Shown here in pieces: positions 1 through 6,453 of a stretch of DNA of 7,800 nt. Made by a program: the position numbers and the translations under genes. The notes under the pieces were generated by a model. The model was not told the origin of the DNA, made no database searches, and saw only the letters and a list, made by a program, of their open reading frames with translations. Each line of letters starts with the position of its first letter. The stretch's first letter is position 1. Source of the stretch: an uncultured Selenomonadales bacterium (lineage in GTDB: Bacteria > Bacillota > Negativicutes > Selenomonadales > Selenomonadaceae); the NCBI GenBank assembly GCA_946547205.1, contig CAMNPA010000049.1, positions 1-7,800 of the forward strand, written 5' to 3'.

Positions 1-60
1 ACGGTCGCAATGCTCATGAAAAACGTCGTTAAGGCGGCGAAACTTCAGCTCGGTGAATAA
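1..60 (+). CDS. C-terminal end of an unidentified upstream protein (partial)
   Basis: Frame 1 is open from the first base to a TAA at 58-60 and encodes 19 residues ending NVVKAAKLQLGE. The next gene starts 2 bases after this stop, as expected for an operon partner. The tail is basic and probably helical, but too short to assign a family. I cannot name the product. The assignment as coding rests on the open frame, the tight spacing and the same-strand neighbour. Confidence 0.6.
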   Translation, partial: TVAMLMKNVVKAAKLQLGE

Positions 61-62
61 AA

Positions 63-1232
63 ATGTTCATAATCCTTACGTCAGCCTTATTCGGAGTAAT
101 TTTTGCTCTCGCGCTCTTCTCAATTCGCTTTCTTGTCAACGATCAACACGCGAAAAAATTCTATAAGCTGTTCGCGGCGGCTGATTTGGCGATGATAGTC
201 GTAGTTCTCGGCGGTTGGTATGTTCGCTCGTTCGTGCCGGAGTGGTTCGTAGCATTTTTCGGCAACATCGCGACGGTTTTTCTAATGTCACAGCTGATTT
301 GCGGCGGTTTAGTAATTTTGGCAGTCGTTTGCAGATTTTTTTATCGCAAATTCCACAAGCCGACCGAATTCAATCCTGCGCGGCGACGAGTCTTGACTCG
401 CGGAATGATTTATCCGCTGTTGAGTTTGGCAATCTCGCTTTACGGCAACCGCATCGAAAAAAATTTTGACGTGGAAAATTTCTACGACGTGCCGATAAAA
501 AATCTTCCGTCCGAATTGGAAGGCTTCCGACTCGCGCAGATTAGCGATATTCATTTGGGCGCATATTTCTCGCTTGAACGTCTTGAATCTCTTTTGCAAC
601 GCGTCGCCGATGAAAAGCCCGACTTGCTCGCGATAACCGGCGATATTTTCGATGATGTGCCGATGAATCCCGCCGCCGTTAAGCTCGTCGACAGCTTTTG
701 CGACAAATTCAAGTTCGGTATCTGGTACATTCACGGCAACCACGAACATTTTCGCGGCATTCATCAGATTGAGCAGCTTCTCAAGCAAACGAAGATTAAT
801 TGGCTCGTCAATCGCTCGCGGCACGTCACAAGCAAACTTTACATTCTCGGCGTCGATTATCCTGCGCGCGCACCGATAACCAGTTCAAACGACGCGGAGC
901 AGGCAAAAATTTTCGCGGCGGCTCGGCACAGCTACGTTGAAGGCGCAATGCAAAACGTTCCCGACGACGCGATTAAAATTTTGCTCGCACATCACCCGGA
1001 ATTTATCGACGACGGCGCGGAAAGAAATTGCGTGCTGACATTGACCGGACACACTCACGGCAGTCAATTCGGCATTTTCGGCAAGCCGCTGTTCCCGGTT
1101 TTCAAATACACGCGCGGTATCGTCAAACACGGCGACTCAATCGGCTATGTTCACGTCGGCAACGGCAGCTGGTTCCCGTTCAGGCTCGGTTGCCCGCCGG
1201 AAATCGCTTACTTCACGTTGCGAGGTGTTTGA
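63..1232 (+). CDS. Membrane-anchored calcineurin-like metallophosphoesterase (YkuE/YaeI type)
   Basis: A 389-residue protein. The first ~130 residues hold about four hydrophobic membrane segments (roughly 1-22, 37-53, 63-92 and a short one near 116-126). A binuclear-metal phosphoesterase domain follows from ~150. All expected metal-ligand motifs are visible: SDIHLG with D162 and H164, TGD ending at D194, GNHE at 225-228, the AHH around H310, and GHTHG at 329-333. In this family such domains hydrolyse phosphomonoesters or phosphodiesters, and some YkuE/YaeI relatives act on lipid-linked phosphates (known from the family). The substrate here cannot be read from sequence. Which side of the membrane the domain faces is not certain. 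The ATG at 63 has GGTGA six bases upstream (52-56). It lies 2 bases after the upstream stop and 1 base before the rluB start, so it is probably co-transcribed with both. Confidence 0.9.
   Translation: MFIILTSALFGVIFALALFSIRFLVNDQHAKKFYKLFAAADLAMIVVVLGGWYVRSFVPEWFVAFFGNIATVFLMSQLICGGLVILAVVCRFFYRKFHKPTEFNPARRRVLTRGMIYPLLSLAISLYGNRIEKNFDVENFYDVPIKNLPSELEGFRLAQISDIHLGAYFSLERLESLLQRVADEKPDLLAITGDIFDDVPMNPAAVKLVDSFCDKFKFGIWYIHGNHEHFRGIHQIEQLLKQTKINWLVNRSRHVTSKLYILGVDYPARAPITSSNDAEQAKIFAAARHSYVEGAMQNVPDDAIKILLAHHPEFIDDGAERNCVLTLTGHTHGSQFGIFGKPLFPVFKYTRGIVKHGDSIGYVHVGNGSWFPFRLGCPPEIAYFTLRGV
1222..1227 (+). promoter_or_regulatory. Ribosome binding site that fixes the rluB GTG start
   Basis: GAGGTG lies six bases before the GTG at 1234, inside the last codons of the metallophosphoesterase gene. 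It supports the GTG over any ATG further upstream in the same frame. The first S4-domain residues (ERLQKLIARAG) begin exactly at this GTG. Confidence 0.75.
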
Positions 1233-1233
1233 C

Positions 1234-1935
1234 GTGGAACGACTGCAAAAATTGATAGCCCGCGCAGGCATTTGTTCACGACGAGAGGCAGAGAAAATTA
1301 TTTTGTCGGGACGTGTGACTGTTGACGGCAAAATTATCACTGAACTCGGCGCGAAGGCTGACATCAATCAAAAAATTTGCGTCGACGGCAAGCCGCTGAC
1401 TTTCAACGCCGAAAAAATTTATCTGCTGCTCAATAAACCGCGCGGCTACGTTTCGACTGCTCACGACGATCGCGGACGCAAGACCGTTTTAGATTTGCTC
1501 GACGAAAATTTTTCGGAACGCGTCTATCCCGTCGGCAGGCTCGATTTGAATTCGGAAGGCTTGTTGATTCTCACGAACGACGGCGATTTGACAAACGCAC
1601 TTCTTCACCCGCGCAATGAAATCGCCAAAACTTATCGCGCCAAAATTTCCGGCACAGTCACTGAAGAAAAACTCGACAGACTCCGCGCAGGCATCGAACT
1701 CGACGACGGCTTGACTGCTCCCGCCGAAATTTATTTGCTCGCCGAAAATTTGATTGAAGTCACGATTCACGAAGGACGCAATCGGCAAGTGCGGCGAATG
1801 TTCGCGGCAATCGGTTGCGACGTGAAAAGGTTGCGGCGAATCAAATTTGCGGGCTTGACATTGGACGGCGTGAAAGTCGGCAGATTCAGAGCGTTGACGG
1901 CAACTGAAGTTAGCGCGCTGAAAAAAATTTTATGA
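1234..1935 (+). CDS. rluB: 23S rRNA pseudouridine synthase, RluB/RsuA family
   Basis: A 233-residue cytoplasmic enzyme converting a uridine in ribosomal RNA to pseudouridine; RluB modifies U2605 of 23S rRNA in E. coli numbering (family knowledge). An N-terminal S4 RNA-binding domain (about 1-60, ERLQKLIARAGICSRREAE) is followed by the synthase domain. LNKPRGYVS is at 66-74. The catalytic motif GRLDLNSEGLLILTNDG begins at 101 and places the nucleophile at D104. The basic motif HEGRNRQVRRM precedes the C-terminal part. The start is GTG, one base after the previous stop and behind GAGGTG. An ATG at 1147 is in frame but would lie wholly inside the upstream gene and add residues unlike an S4 domain. 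The last ~42 codons are duplicated just downstream. This copy ends LKKIL, while the extra copy ends LKKIGELS. RsuA is the main alternative within the family; the length and S4 domain fit RluB well. Confidence 0.9.
   Translation: MERLQKLIARAGICSRREAEKIILSGRVTVDGKIITELGAKADINQKICVDGKPLTFNAEKIYLLLNKPRGYVSTAHDDRGRKTVLDLLDENFSERVYPVGRLDLNSEGLLILTNDGDLTNALLHPRNEIAKTYRAKISGTVTEEKLDRLRAGIELDDGLTAPAEIYLLAENLIEVTIHEGRNRQVRRMFAAIGCDVKRLRRIKFAGLTLDGVKVGRFRALTATEVSALKKIL
1804..1928 (+). repeat. Direct repeat copy 1: rluB 3' coding segment
   Basis: This 125-base segment recurs 189 bases downstream at 1993-2117. By eye I find three differences (1903 A/G, 1914 C/T, 1915 G/A), so 122 of 125 bases match. It encodes the RluB residues from AAIGCDVKRL to LKK. 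Homology starts and stops abruptly on both sides. Confidence 0.95.
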
Positions 1936-1992
1936 ACTTTAAAGGCAGTGAACGATTTGACAATTCCAATCGGATGCCTCGTCACGTTGCTT
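1932..1992 (+). other. Spacer between the rluB repeat copies, possible fragment of a gene start
   Basis: This stretch matches neither the sequence before repeat copy 1 nor that after copy 2, so it is not explained by a simple tandem duplication. An ATG at 1932 overlaps the rluB stop (ATGA). It opens a frame of 20 codons whose residues read SERFDNSNRMPRHVA before entering the repeat out of frame; that frame ends at a TGA at 2094-2096. MPRHVA resembles the conserved start of undecaprenyl diphosphate synthase (UppS, typically MPxHVAIIMDGNG). The match is only about six residues and may be chance. A different frame from a GTG at 1948 (NDLTIPIGCLV) joins the repeat in the RluB frame. It has only AAAGG two bases before it, too close for a good binding site. 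Confidence 0.35.
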
Positions 1993-2117
1993 GCGGCAAT
2001 CGGTTGCGACGTGAAAAGGTTGCGGCGAATCAAATTTGCGGGCTTGACATTGGACGGCGTGAAAGTCGGCAGATTCAGAGCGTTGACGGCAGCTGAAGTT
2101 AGTACGCTGAAAAAAAT
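1993..2117 (+). repeat. Direct repeat copy 2: duplicated rluB 3' segment
   Basis: Second copy of 1804-1928, same orientation. The offset of 189 is a multiple of three, so the copy remains in the RluB frame. It abuts the ribosome binding site of the flavoprotein gene and so carries what looks like the older rluB/baiN junction. Confidence 0.95.
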
Positions 2118-2118
2118 C

Positions 2119-2124
2119 GGAGAG
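2119..2124 (+). promoter_or_regulatory. Ribosome binding site for the flavoprotein gene
   Basis: GGAGAG lies nine bases before the ATG at 2134, within the tail of the duplicated rluB segment and just past the end of the repeat. Copy 1 lacks it: its matching position reads TTTTATG. This supports copy 2 being the original junction. Confidence 0.7.
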
Positions 2125-2133
2125 CTTAGCTAA

Positions 2134-3393
2134 ATGAACAAACCATTCCACATTGCAGTTGTCGGCGGCGGCGCGGCGGGCATTATGGCGGCTTGTCGTG
2201 CGGCTGAAAATTCTGCTCAAGTCACGTTGTTTGAAAAGATGCCTCAAATCGGGCGCAAACTCCGAATCACGGGCAAAGGTCGTTGCAATTTGACGAACAT
2301 CGCGGACGCGGCTGAAGTCGTCAAAAATTTGCCGGGCAACGGAAAATTTCTCTACAGCGCGTTGAAAAATTTTTCGTCCGTCGACACCGTGAACTTTTTT
2401 GAAAGTCTCGGCGTGATGACAAAAGTTGAACGCGGCGGCAGAATTTTTCCGGCAAGTGACGACGCTACGGAAGTTATCGACGCGTTGTTGAGGCGATTGG
2501 CGGTTCTCAATGTTGACGTGCGCACGAATTCAACGGTGACGGAAATTTTGGCTGCAAATAAAAAAATCGTCGGCGTGAAAGTCGGCGAAAAAATTTTTTA
2601 TTGCGACGCGGTGATTTTGGCGACAGGCGGCATGTCATATCCTGCGACGGGCTCGACAGGCGACGGATTCAAATTCGCGCGGCAACTCGGTCACACGGTC
2701 ACGGAAATTTTGCCGTCATTGGTGCCGCTCGAAACGGAAGAAGACTTCGTAAAAAATTTGCAAGGCTTATCGCTTAGAAATGTTCGCGTGAAACTTTTGG
2801 CTGACGGCGTGCAAATCGCGGAGCAGTTCGGCGAAATGTTGTTCACGCACTTTGGAGTTAGCGGACCGATAATTTTAACGCTCAGTCGACAAGCCGCAAA
2901 ACTTTTGTCCGAAAAAAAATTCGTCGAACTTGAAATCAATTTGAAGCCGGCATTAACGCCCGAACAACTCGACGCACGACTTTTGCGCGACTTCGCCAAA
3001 TTCAGACGCAAGACGATAAAAAATTCACTCGGCGACCTGTTGCCCGCGAAATTAATTCCAATCGTGCTCGACCTGTCGTATTTGCCTGAAGATAAGCGCG
3101 TCGACGAAATCACGGCGATTGAACGGCGGCGACTGATTGAAATTTTGCGCTCACTGCCGTTGACGATAACACGCACGCGACCGATTGACGAAGCGATTGT
3201 GACTTCCGGCGGCGTTTCGGTTAAAGAAATTGATCCGCGCACAATGCAATCGAAACTGATTGACGGGCTGTTTATCGTCGGCGAAGTTGCGGACGTTGAC
3301 GGATTCACGGGCGGATTCAATTTGCAAGCGGCGTGGTCAATGGGCAATGCGGCGGGAATTGCAGCCGGGAATTTTAATCGAGAGAGACAATGA
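2134..3393 (+). CDS. BaiN/HI0933-family FAD-dependent flavoprotein
   Basis: A 419-residue protein of the family annotated as NAD(P)/FAD-dependent oxidoreductase, BaiN-like or aminoacetone-oxidase-like. The N-terminal Rossmann dinucleotide-binding motif is VVGGGAAGIMAA (9-20). The family motif GRKLRITGKGRCNLTN follows at 40-55. ATGGMSYPATGSTGDG (163-178) and the C-terminal FAD contact region GEVADVDGFTGGFNLQAAW (383-401) are intact. In gut clostridia a relative named BaiN reduces bile-acid intermediates, but most members are of unknown substrate, so no specific reaction is claimed. No signal peptide is seen, so it should be cytosolic. The start follows GGAGAG. The stop overlaps the permease ATG by four bases (ATGA), indicating coupling. 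In Firmicutes this family is often found next to rluB, which fits the order here. Confidence 0.88.
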   Translation: MNKPFHIAVVGGGAAGIMAACRAAENSAQVTLFEKMPQIGRKLRITGKGRCNLTNIADAAEVVKNLPGNGKFLYSALKNFSSVDTVNFFESLGVMTKVERGGRIFPASDDATEVIDALLRRLAVLNVDVRTNSTVTEILAANKKIVGVKVGEKIFYCDAVILATGGMSYPATGSTGDGFKFARQLGHTVTEILPSLVPLETEEDFVKNLQGLSLRNVRVKLLADGVQIAEQFGEMLFTHFGVSGPIILTLSRQAAKLLSEKKFVELEINLKPALTPEQLDARLLRDFAKFRRKTIKNSLGDLLPAKLIPIVLDLSYLPEDKRVDEITAIERRRLIEILRSLPLTITRTRPIDEAIVTSGGVSVKEIDPRTMQSKLIDGLFIVGEVADVDGFTGGFNLQAAWSMGNAAGIAAGNFNRERQ

Positions 3394-4202
3394 GAAAACT
3401 TTACAACATTTTATTCGGGCTGATTCGCGACATCATCGCCAACCGAAAATTTTTGTGGCAAATGACTCTGCGCGACTTCAAACAGCGATATTTGGGCTCG
3501 TATTTGGGAATTTTATGGGCGTTCATTCAACCGACAATCACCGTGATGATTTTTTGGTTCGTCTTTCAATTCGGGTTCAAATCTACGCCCGTAAACAATT
3601 TCCCGTTCATTTTGTGGCTCGTCTGCGGAATGTTTCCGTGGTTTTTTTTGAGCGAAAGTATTTTGAGCGCGACGAATTCCGTTATCGAAAGCTCGTTCCT
3701 CGTGAAAAAAATCGTCTTCCGCGTGGAATTGCTGCCAATCGTCAAAATTATTTCCGCGCTCGTCGTGCACATGTTTTTTATCGTCGTGCTGCTGATAATG
3801 TTCGCGATTTACGGCTACACGCCGACGATTTACAATCTGCAGATAATTTATTACCTTTTCGCGATGATTTGCCTGTCGTTGGGCATTTCGTGGCTTACAA
3901 GTGCGTTGACGGTTTTTGTGCGCGATGTCGGGCAATTCGTCGGCATGATTTTGCAATTTGGCTTTTGGGGCACGCCGATTTTCTGGAATTTGAAAATGTT
4001 GCCGGAGCAATTCCAATTCTTCCTGAAGTTTAATCCCGCGTACTATCTGATTGAAGGTTACCGGCAAAGTTTCATCTATAACGAGTGGTTTTGGGAACAT
4101 TTGCATTTGACGGCGTATTTCTGGGCGTTGACGGCGATTGTGATGTTTATCGGCGCGTGGTGTTTCAAAAAGTTGCGTCCGCATTTCGCAGACGTGTTAT
4201 AA
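3390..4202 (+). CDS. ABC-2 type polysaccharide/lipopolysaccharide export permease (Wzm/TagG/KpsM family)
   Basis: A 270-residue integral membrane protein, the usual length for the family. The amphipathic N-terminal segment contains RDFKQRYLGSYLGILW (28-43), a hallmark of these permeases, followed by QP. Six hydrophobic segments can be placed at about 44-62, 72-88, 118-140, 152-176, 181-199 and 241-258. TPIFW (195-199), FNPAYYLIEGYR (214-225) and the short polar C-terminus are also typical. Such proteins form the inner-membrane channel moving undecaprenyl- or lipid-linked glycans outward and need a separate ATPase (Wzt/TagH/KpsT). No ATPase gene lies next to it here. The next gene downstream is a heptose-kinase-like protein, which suits an envelope-glycan context. 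Its TAA overlaps an ATG at 4202 by one base. Confidence 0.9.
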   Translation: MRKLYNILFGLIRDIIANRKFLWQMTLRDFKQRYLGSYLGILWAFIQPTITVMIFWFVFQFGFKSTPVNNFPFILWLVCGMFPWFFLSESILSATNSVIESSFLVKKIVFRVELLPIVKIISALVVHMFFIVVLLIMFAIYGYTPTIYNLQIIYYLFAMICLSLGISWLTSALTVFVRDVGQFVGMILQFGFWGTPIFWNLKMLPEQFQFFLKFNPAYYLIEGYRQSFIYNEWFWEHLHLTAYFWALTAIVMFIGAWCFKKLRPHFADVL

Positions 4203-4218
4203 TGGCGGAAAAATTTTT

Positions 4219-4223
4219 GGAGG
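4219..4223 (+). promoter_or_regulatory. Strong ribosome binding site that sets the kinase start
   Basis: GGAGG with eight bases to the ATG at 4232. It favours that codon over the in-frame ATG at 4202, which lies across the permease stop and has no upstream purine-rich site. Confidence 0.8.
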
Positions 4224-4231
4224 CTGAACTC

Positions 4232-5215
4232 ATGACTAAAACTGATTGGCAGAACTTTTTTCAGACGAAGGCGCGCAAATGCAAGGTGCTCGTTATCGGC
4301 GATATAATGATGGACAGATATTATTACGGCGACGTTCGGAAATTCGCCAGCGATGCGCCCGTGCCCGTTGCAAAAATCATCAAGCGCAAGGCGTCACTCG
4401 GTGCGGCGGCGAACATTGCCAACAATTTGGCGCGACTCGGCTGCAAAACTTCAATCGCGGGCTTCGTCGGCGACGATCACAATTTCGAGATTCTTTCCGA
4501 TCAACTTTACGAGAGCGGCATTGATCAGGACGGTTTAATTGCCACTGAATGGCCCACGACGACGAAAATCAGAATTATGAGCGGGCATGTGCAGATGTTT
4601 CGCATGGATTTTGAAGACCTTGCGCCGCGCAGTGATGAGCAATTCGACGCGCTGAAAGAATTCGTTGAGCAACGTTTAAATGACAGTCTCGACGCGATTG
4701 TTCTTGCCGATTACGAGAAAGGCGTTTGCACGGAGCAATTTTGCGGTTCGGTCATCAGAGCGGCTCACAATCACGGCGTGCCGGTTATCGTCATGCCTTA
4801 CGGTCAACGGTGGATTAAATATGCGCAAGCCGACTACATTACGCCGAACGTCGCGAAGATTAACAAAATTTTGCTAAGCCCGATTCAAACCGATGATGAC
4901 GACGCGGCAGAACGTGCGGGACGTTACATCATGCGCAAATTTAAAATCAAAAACGTTTTGGCGACGCGTTCATCTTCGGGAATAACTCTTGTGACGGAAG
5001 ACAATGCTTTTCATTTGCCGACGCGTATGCAGGAAGTTTTCGACAGTGCAGGTGCGGCTGATACGGTCGCGGCAGTTTTCGCGATGGCTTTGGCTGGCGG
5101 ACTTAAACCGGTTGACGGCGCGTACATTGCAAACGTTGCGGCGGGAATTGTTTTGCGCAAATCGGGAACTTACGCCATCACTCGCGCGGACGTTTTGAAT
5201 GAGCTTGCCGGCTGA
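4232..5215 (+). CDS. PfkB-family sugar kinase resembling the HldE/RfaE1 heptose kinase domain, with altered motifs
   Basis: A 327-residue protein that aligns along its length with the kinase half of HldE, which makes heptose 1,7-bisphosphate for LPS core (family knowledge). Shared landmarks are GDIMMDRYYYG (23-33), ASDAPVPV (39-46), TTKIRIMSGHVQMFRMDFED (110-129), LADYEKG (158-164), TPN (204-206), LATRSSSG (243-250) and LPTRMQEVFD (262-271). It ends where the kinase domain ends, so the cytidylyltransferase half is absent. Several near-invariant positions differ. The anion-hole GAGD is GAAD (274-277, with D277 kept). The magnesium/phosphate NxxE is NVAK (206-209). The DPKG loop is MPYG (188-191). 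The GGAAN sugar-binding loop is LGAAAN (56-61). This may be an inactive or repurposed paralogue; a working HldE elsewhere in the genome would be expected. The ATG at 4232 is chosen for its GGAGG. The in-frame ATG at 4202 would add ten residues. It is probably coupled to the permease. Confidence 0.85.
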   Translation: MTKTDWQNFFQTKARKCKVLVIGDIMMDRYYYGDVRKFASDAPVPVAKIIKRKASLGAAANIANNLARLGCKTSIAGFVGDDHNFEILSDQLYESGIDQDGLIATEWPTTTKIRIMSGHVQMFRMDFEDLAPRSDEQFDALKEFVEQRLNDSLDAIVLADYEKGVCTEQFCGSVIRAAHNHGVPVIVMPYGQRWIKYAQADYITPNVAKINKILLSPIQTDDDDAAERAGRYIMRKFKIKNVLATRSSSGITLVTEDNAFHLPTRMQEVFDSAGAADTVAAVFAMALAGGLKPVDGAYIANVAAGIVLRKSGTYAITRADVLNELAG

Positions 5216-5218
5216 TGA

Positions 5219-6436
5219 TTATTGCGTAACGTCGCTTGAAATTTGTCTGGCAGAGCCGAATCGTCCGAACTTAATCAAAATCCACAGCGCGATTGATAAC
5301 GTCGTTGAAGTCAAGATGATTATTCCGAGTCCGCTGATAAAATTTTCCCAAGGCAATGTTCCGAGCATCATGCCGAGACTTCCGAACAGACTTGGCACGA
5401 AATTTATCACAGCCGCCGCAGTCCCGACGTTTTCTTTCGCCTCAAGCAACAAAATTTGCATTGCGAACGGACGCGACACCGCACCTATCACCGTGAACGG
5501 CAGGAACGACATCAAAAACATCACCGCGCGAGTTTGTCCGACGGTCAACACCAAAATTCCGCTCAATATCGCCACGAGATAACATAATTGAATCAATCGC
5601 GCGTTTGACATGAAATTTTTCAACTTCAGATACAAAATCGGCCCGGCGATTGACGCAGACGCATTGATTGCAAAGAAATAGCTGTATTCCTGCGCGGACA
5701 ACGAGAATTGCTCAACGTAGATGAACGACGACGCGCTTAAATATGCCATGAACGGTGCCGACATCAGCGCGAACATAATCATTACCGCCATGAAATATTT
5801 TTTTCGTGCCGCGTCGACGAGCAACGTTAAAGATTGAAAAATATCGCCGCGATAACGTTTTTGTTCGGGCAACGTCTCGCTGAATAAAAATGCCACGAAT
5901 AAATTCACTGCGCCCAAAATCGTCAGCAGAACGAACGAGCCGCGCCAATTTGTGAACGTCAATAAAAAGCCGCCGATTAACGGAGCCGCCATTGGAGCGA
6001 TGACGCCGAGTGCTTGCGTTATCGCCAAAATTTTTGACATCACTTGCCCGCGAAAACAATCTTTGATAATCGCCGTTGAAACCGTGATCATTGCGCCTGC
6101 ACCGACTGCTTGAAAGAATCTGCCCGCGATTAGAAAATTTATATCGCCCGCGACTGCGCAAGCCAATGATGCCGCCGTGTAAATTGCCGCGCCGAAAATC
6201 AAAATCGGTCGCCTGCCGAATTTGTCGCTCAATGGTCCAAAAAGCACCATGCTTGCCGCGAACGTGAAAAAAAATACCGTCAGCGTTAAGCCGACGAGAA
6301 ATTCACTTGCCGCGAAGTAATTGCCCATTTCCGGCAGTGCAGGCAGATAAACATCGGTCGACAACGGCACGAACATATTGATGAACGTGATGTAGGCTAT
6401 CATCGCCGACAACGTCAAATATTTTTGTCGTCTCAT
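5219..6436 (-). CDS. MFS multidrug efflux transporter, Bcr/CflA family
   Basis: A 405-residue, strongly hydrophobic protein consistent with 12 membrane helices. The first helix region contains STDVYLPALP (26-35), diagnostic of Bcr/CflA drug:H+ antiporters. Motif A is GPLSDKFGRRP (67-77) in the loop after helix 2. Motif B is GRFFQAVGAG (105-114). The antiporter motif C region is LGVIAPMAAPLIGG (143-156). Family members export drugs such as bicyclomycin, chloramphenicol or sulfonamides, or small metabolites; the substrate here is unknown. GGAAG (complement of 6444-6448) sits seven bases before the ATG. It starts 17 bases after the DUF815 stop, so the two are probably one transcript. It converges on the kinase gene with only three bases between the stop codons, leaving no intergenic room for a terminator. 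Confidence 0.9.
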   Translation of the reverse strand: MRRQKYLTLSAMIAYITFINMFVPLSTDVYLPALPEMGNYFAASEFLVGLTLTVFFFTFAASMVLFGPLSDKFGRRPILIFGAAIYTAASLACAVAGDINFLIAGRFFQAVGAGAMITVSTAIIKDCFRGQVMSKILAITQALGVIAPMAAPLIGGFLLTFTNWRGSFVLLTILGAVNLFVAFLFSETLPEQKRYRGDIFQSLTLLVDAARKKYFMAVMIMFALMSAPFMAYLSASSFIYVEQFSLSAQEYSYFFAINASASIAGPILYLKLKNFMSNARLIQLCYLVAILSGILVLTVGQTRAVMFLMSFLPFTVIGAVSRPFAMQILLLEAKENVGTAAAVINFVPSLFGSLGMMLGTLPWENFISGLGIIILTSTTLSIALWILIKFGRFGSARQISSDVTQ

Positions 6437-6453
6437 TTAATCGCTTCCAAATC

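Larger units (their letters stand above)
1993..2133 (+). pseudogene. Detached second copy of the RluB C-terminal tail
   Basis: Starting at the repeat boundary, this reads AAIGCDVKRLRRIKFAG and on to LKKIGELS, with a TAA at 2131-2133 immediately before the next ATG. Two residues differ from the intact gene (T to A and A to T near the end). It lacks the S4 domain and the catalytic aspartate, so it cannot be a synthase. An open frame from a GTG at 1948 could express it as a 61-residue peptide, but there is no convincing ribosome binding site. I read it as a relic left by duplication. Its stop codon touching the next start suggests that it preserves the ancestral end of rluB. Confidence 0.75.

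Noticed and set aside
1147..1233. Longer RluB protein starting at the ATG at 1147
   Set aside because: It would overlap the metallophosphoesterase by 86 bases. The added residues do not resemble an S4 domain, and the GTG at 1234 has a good ribosome binding site.
1804..2117. A diversity-generating retroelement template/variable repeat pair
   Set aside because: Only three differences, not concentrated at adenines of one copy, and no reverse transcriptase gene in the window.
1948..2133. A genuine 61-residue small protein gene between rluB and the flavoprotein
   Set aside because: Most of it is a duplicated RluB tail, its GTG lacks a properly spaced binding site, and no independent domain is visible. 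It is kept as a relic, not a gene.
2691..3347. 218-codon open frame on the minus strand inside the flavoprotein gene
   Set aside because: Low-complexity, serine/arginine-rich translation without a family motif, fully antisense to a well-supported gene; a codon-usage shadow.
3260..4184. Long overlapping frames on both strands across the permease gene (257 and 223 codons)
   Set aside because: Arginine- and histidine-rich translations typical of shadow frames. The permease frame has clear family motifs and membrane helices.
4202..4231. Kinase start at the ATG at 4202 (or upstream from 4085)
   Set aside because: The 4202 ATG overlaps the permease stop and lacks a ribosome binding site, while GGAGG is placed correctly for 4232. 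Starts further upstream lie wholly within the permease gene.
4232..5215. Complete bifunctional HldE
   Set aside because: The protein stops at the end of the kinase domain. No HxGH nucleotidyltransferase motif is present here or immediately downstream.
5195..5260. Bidirectional terminator between the convergent genes
   Set aside because: GC-rich words near the stop codons do not form a convincing stem, and no T-run follows on either strand.
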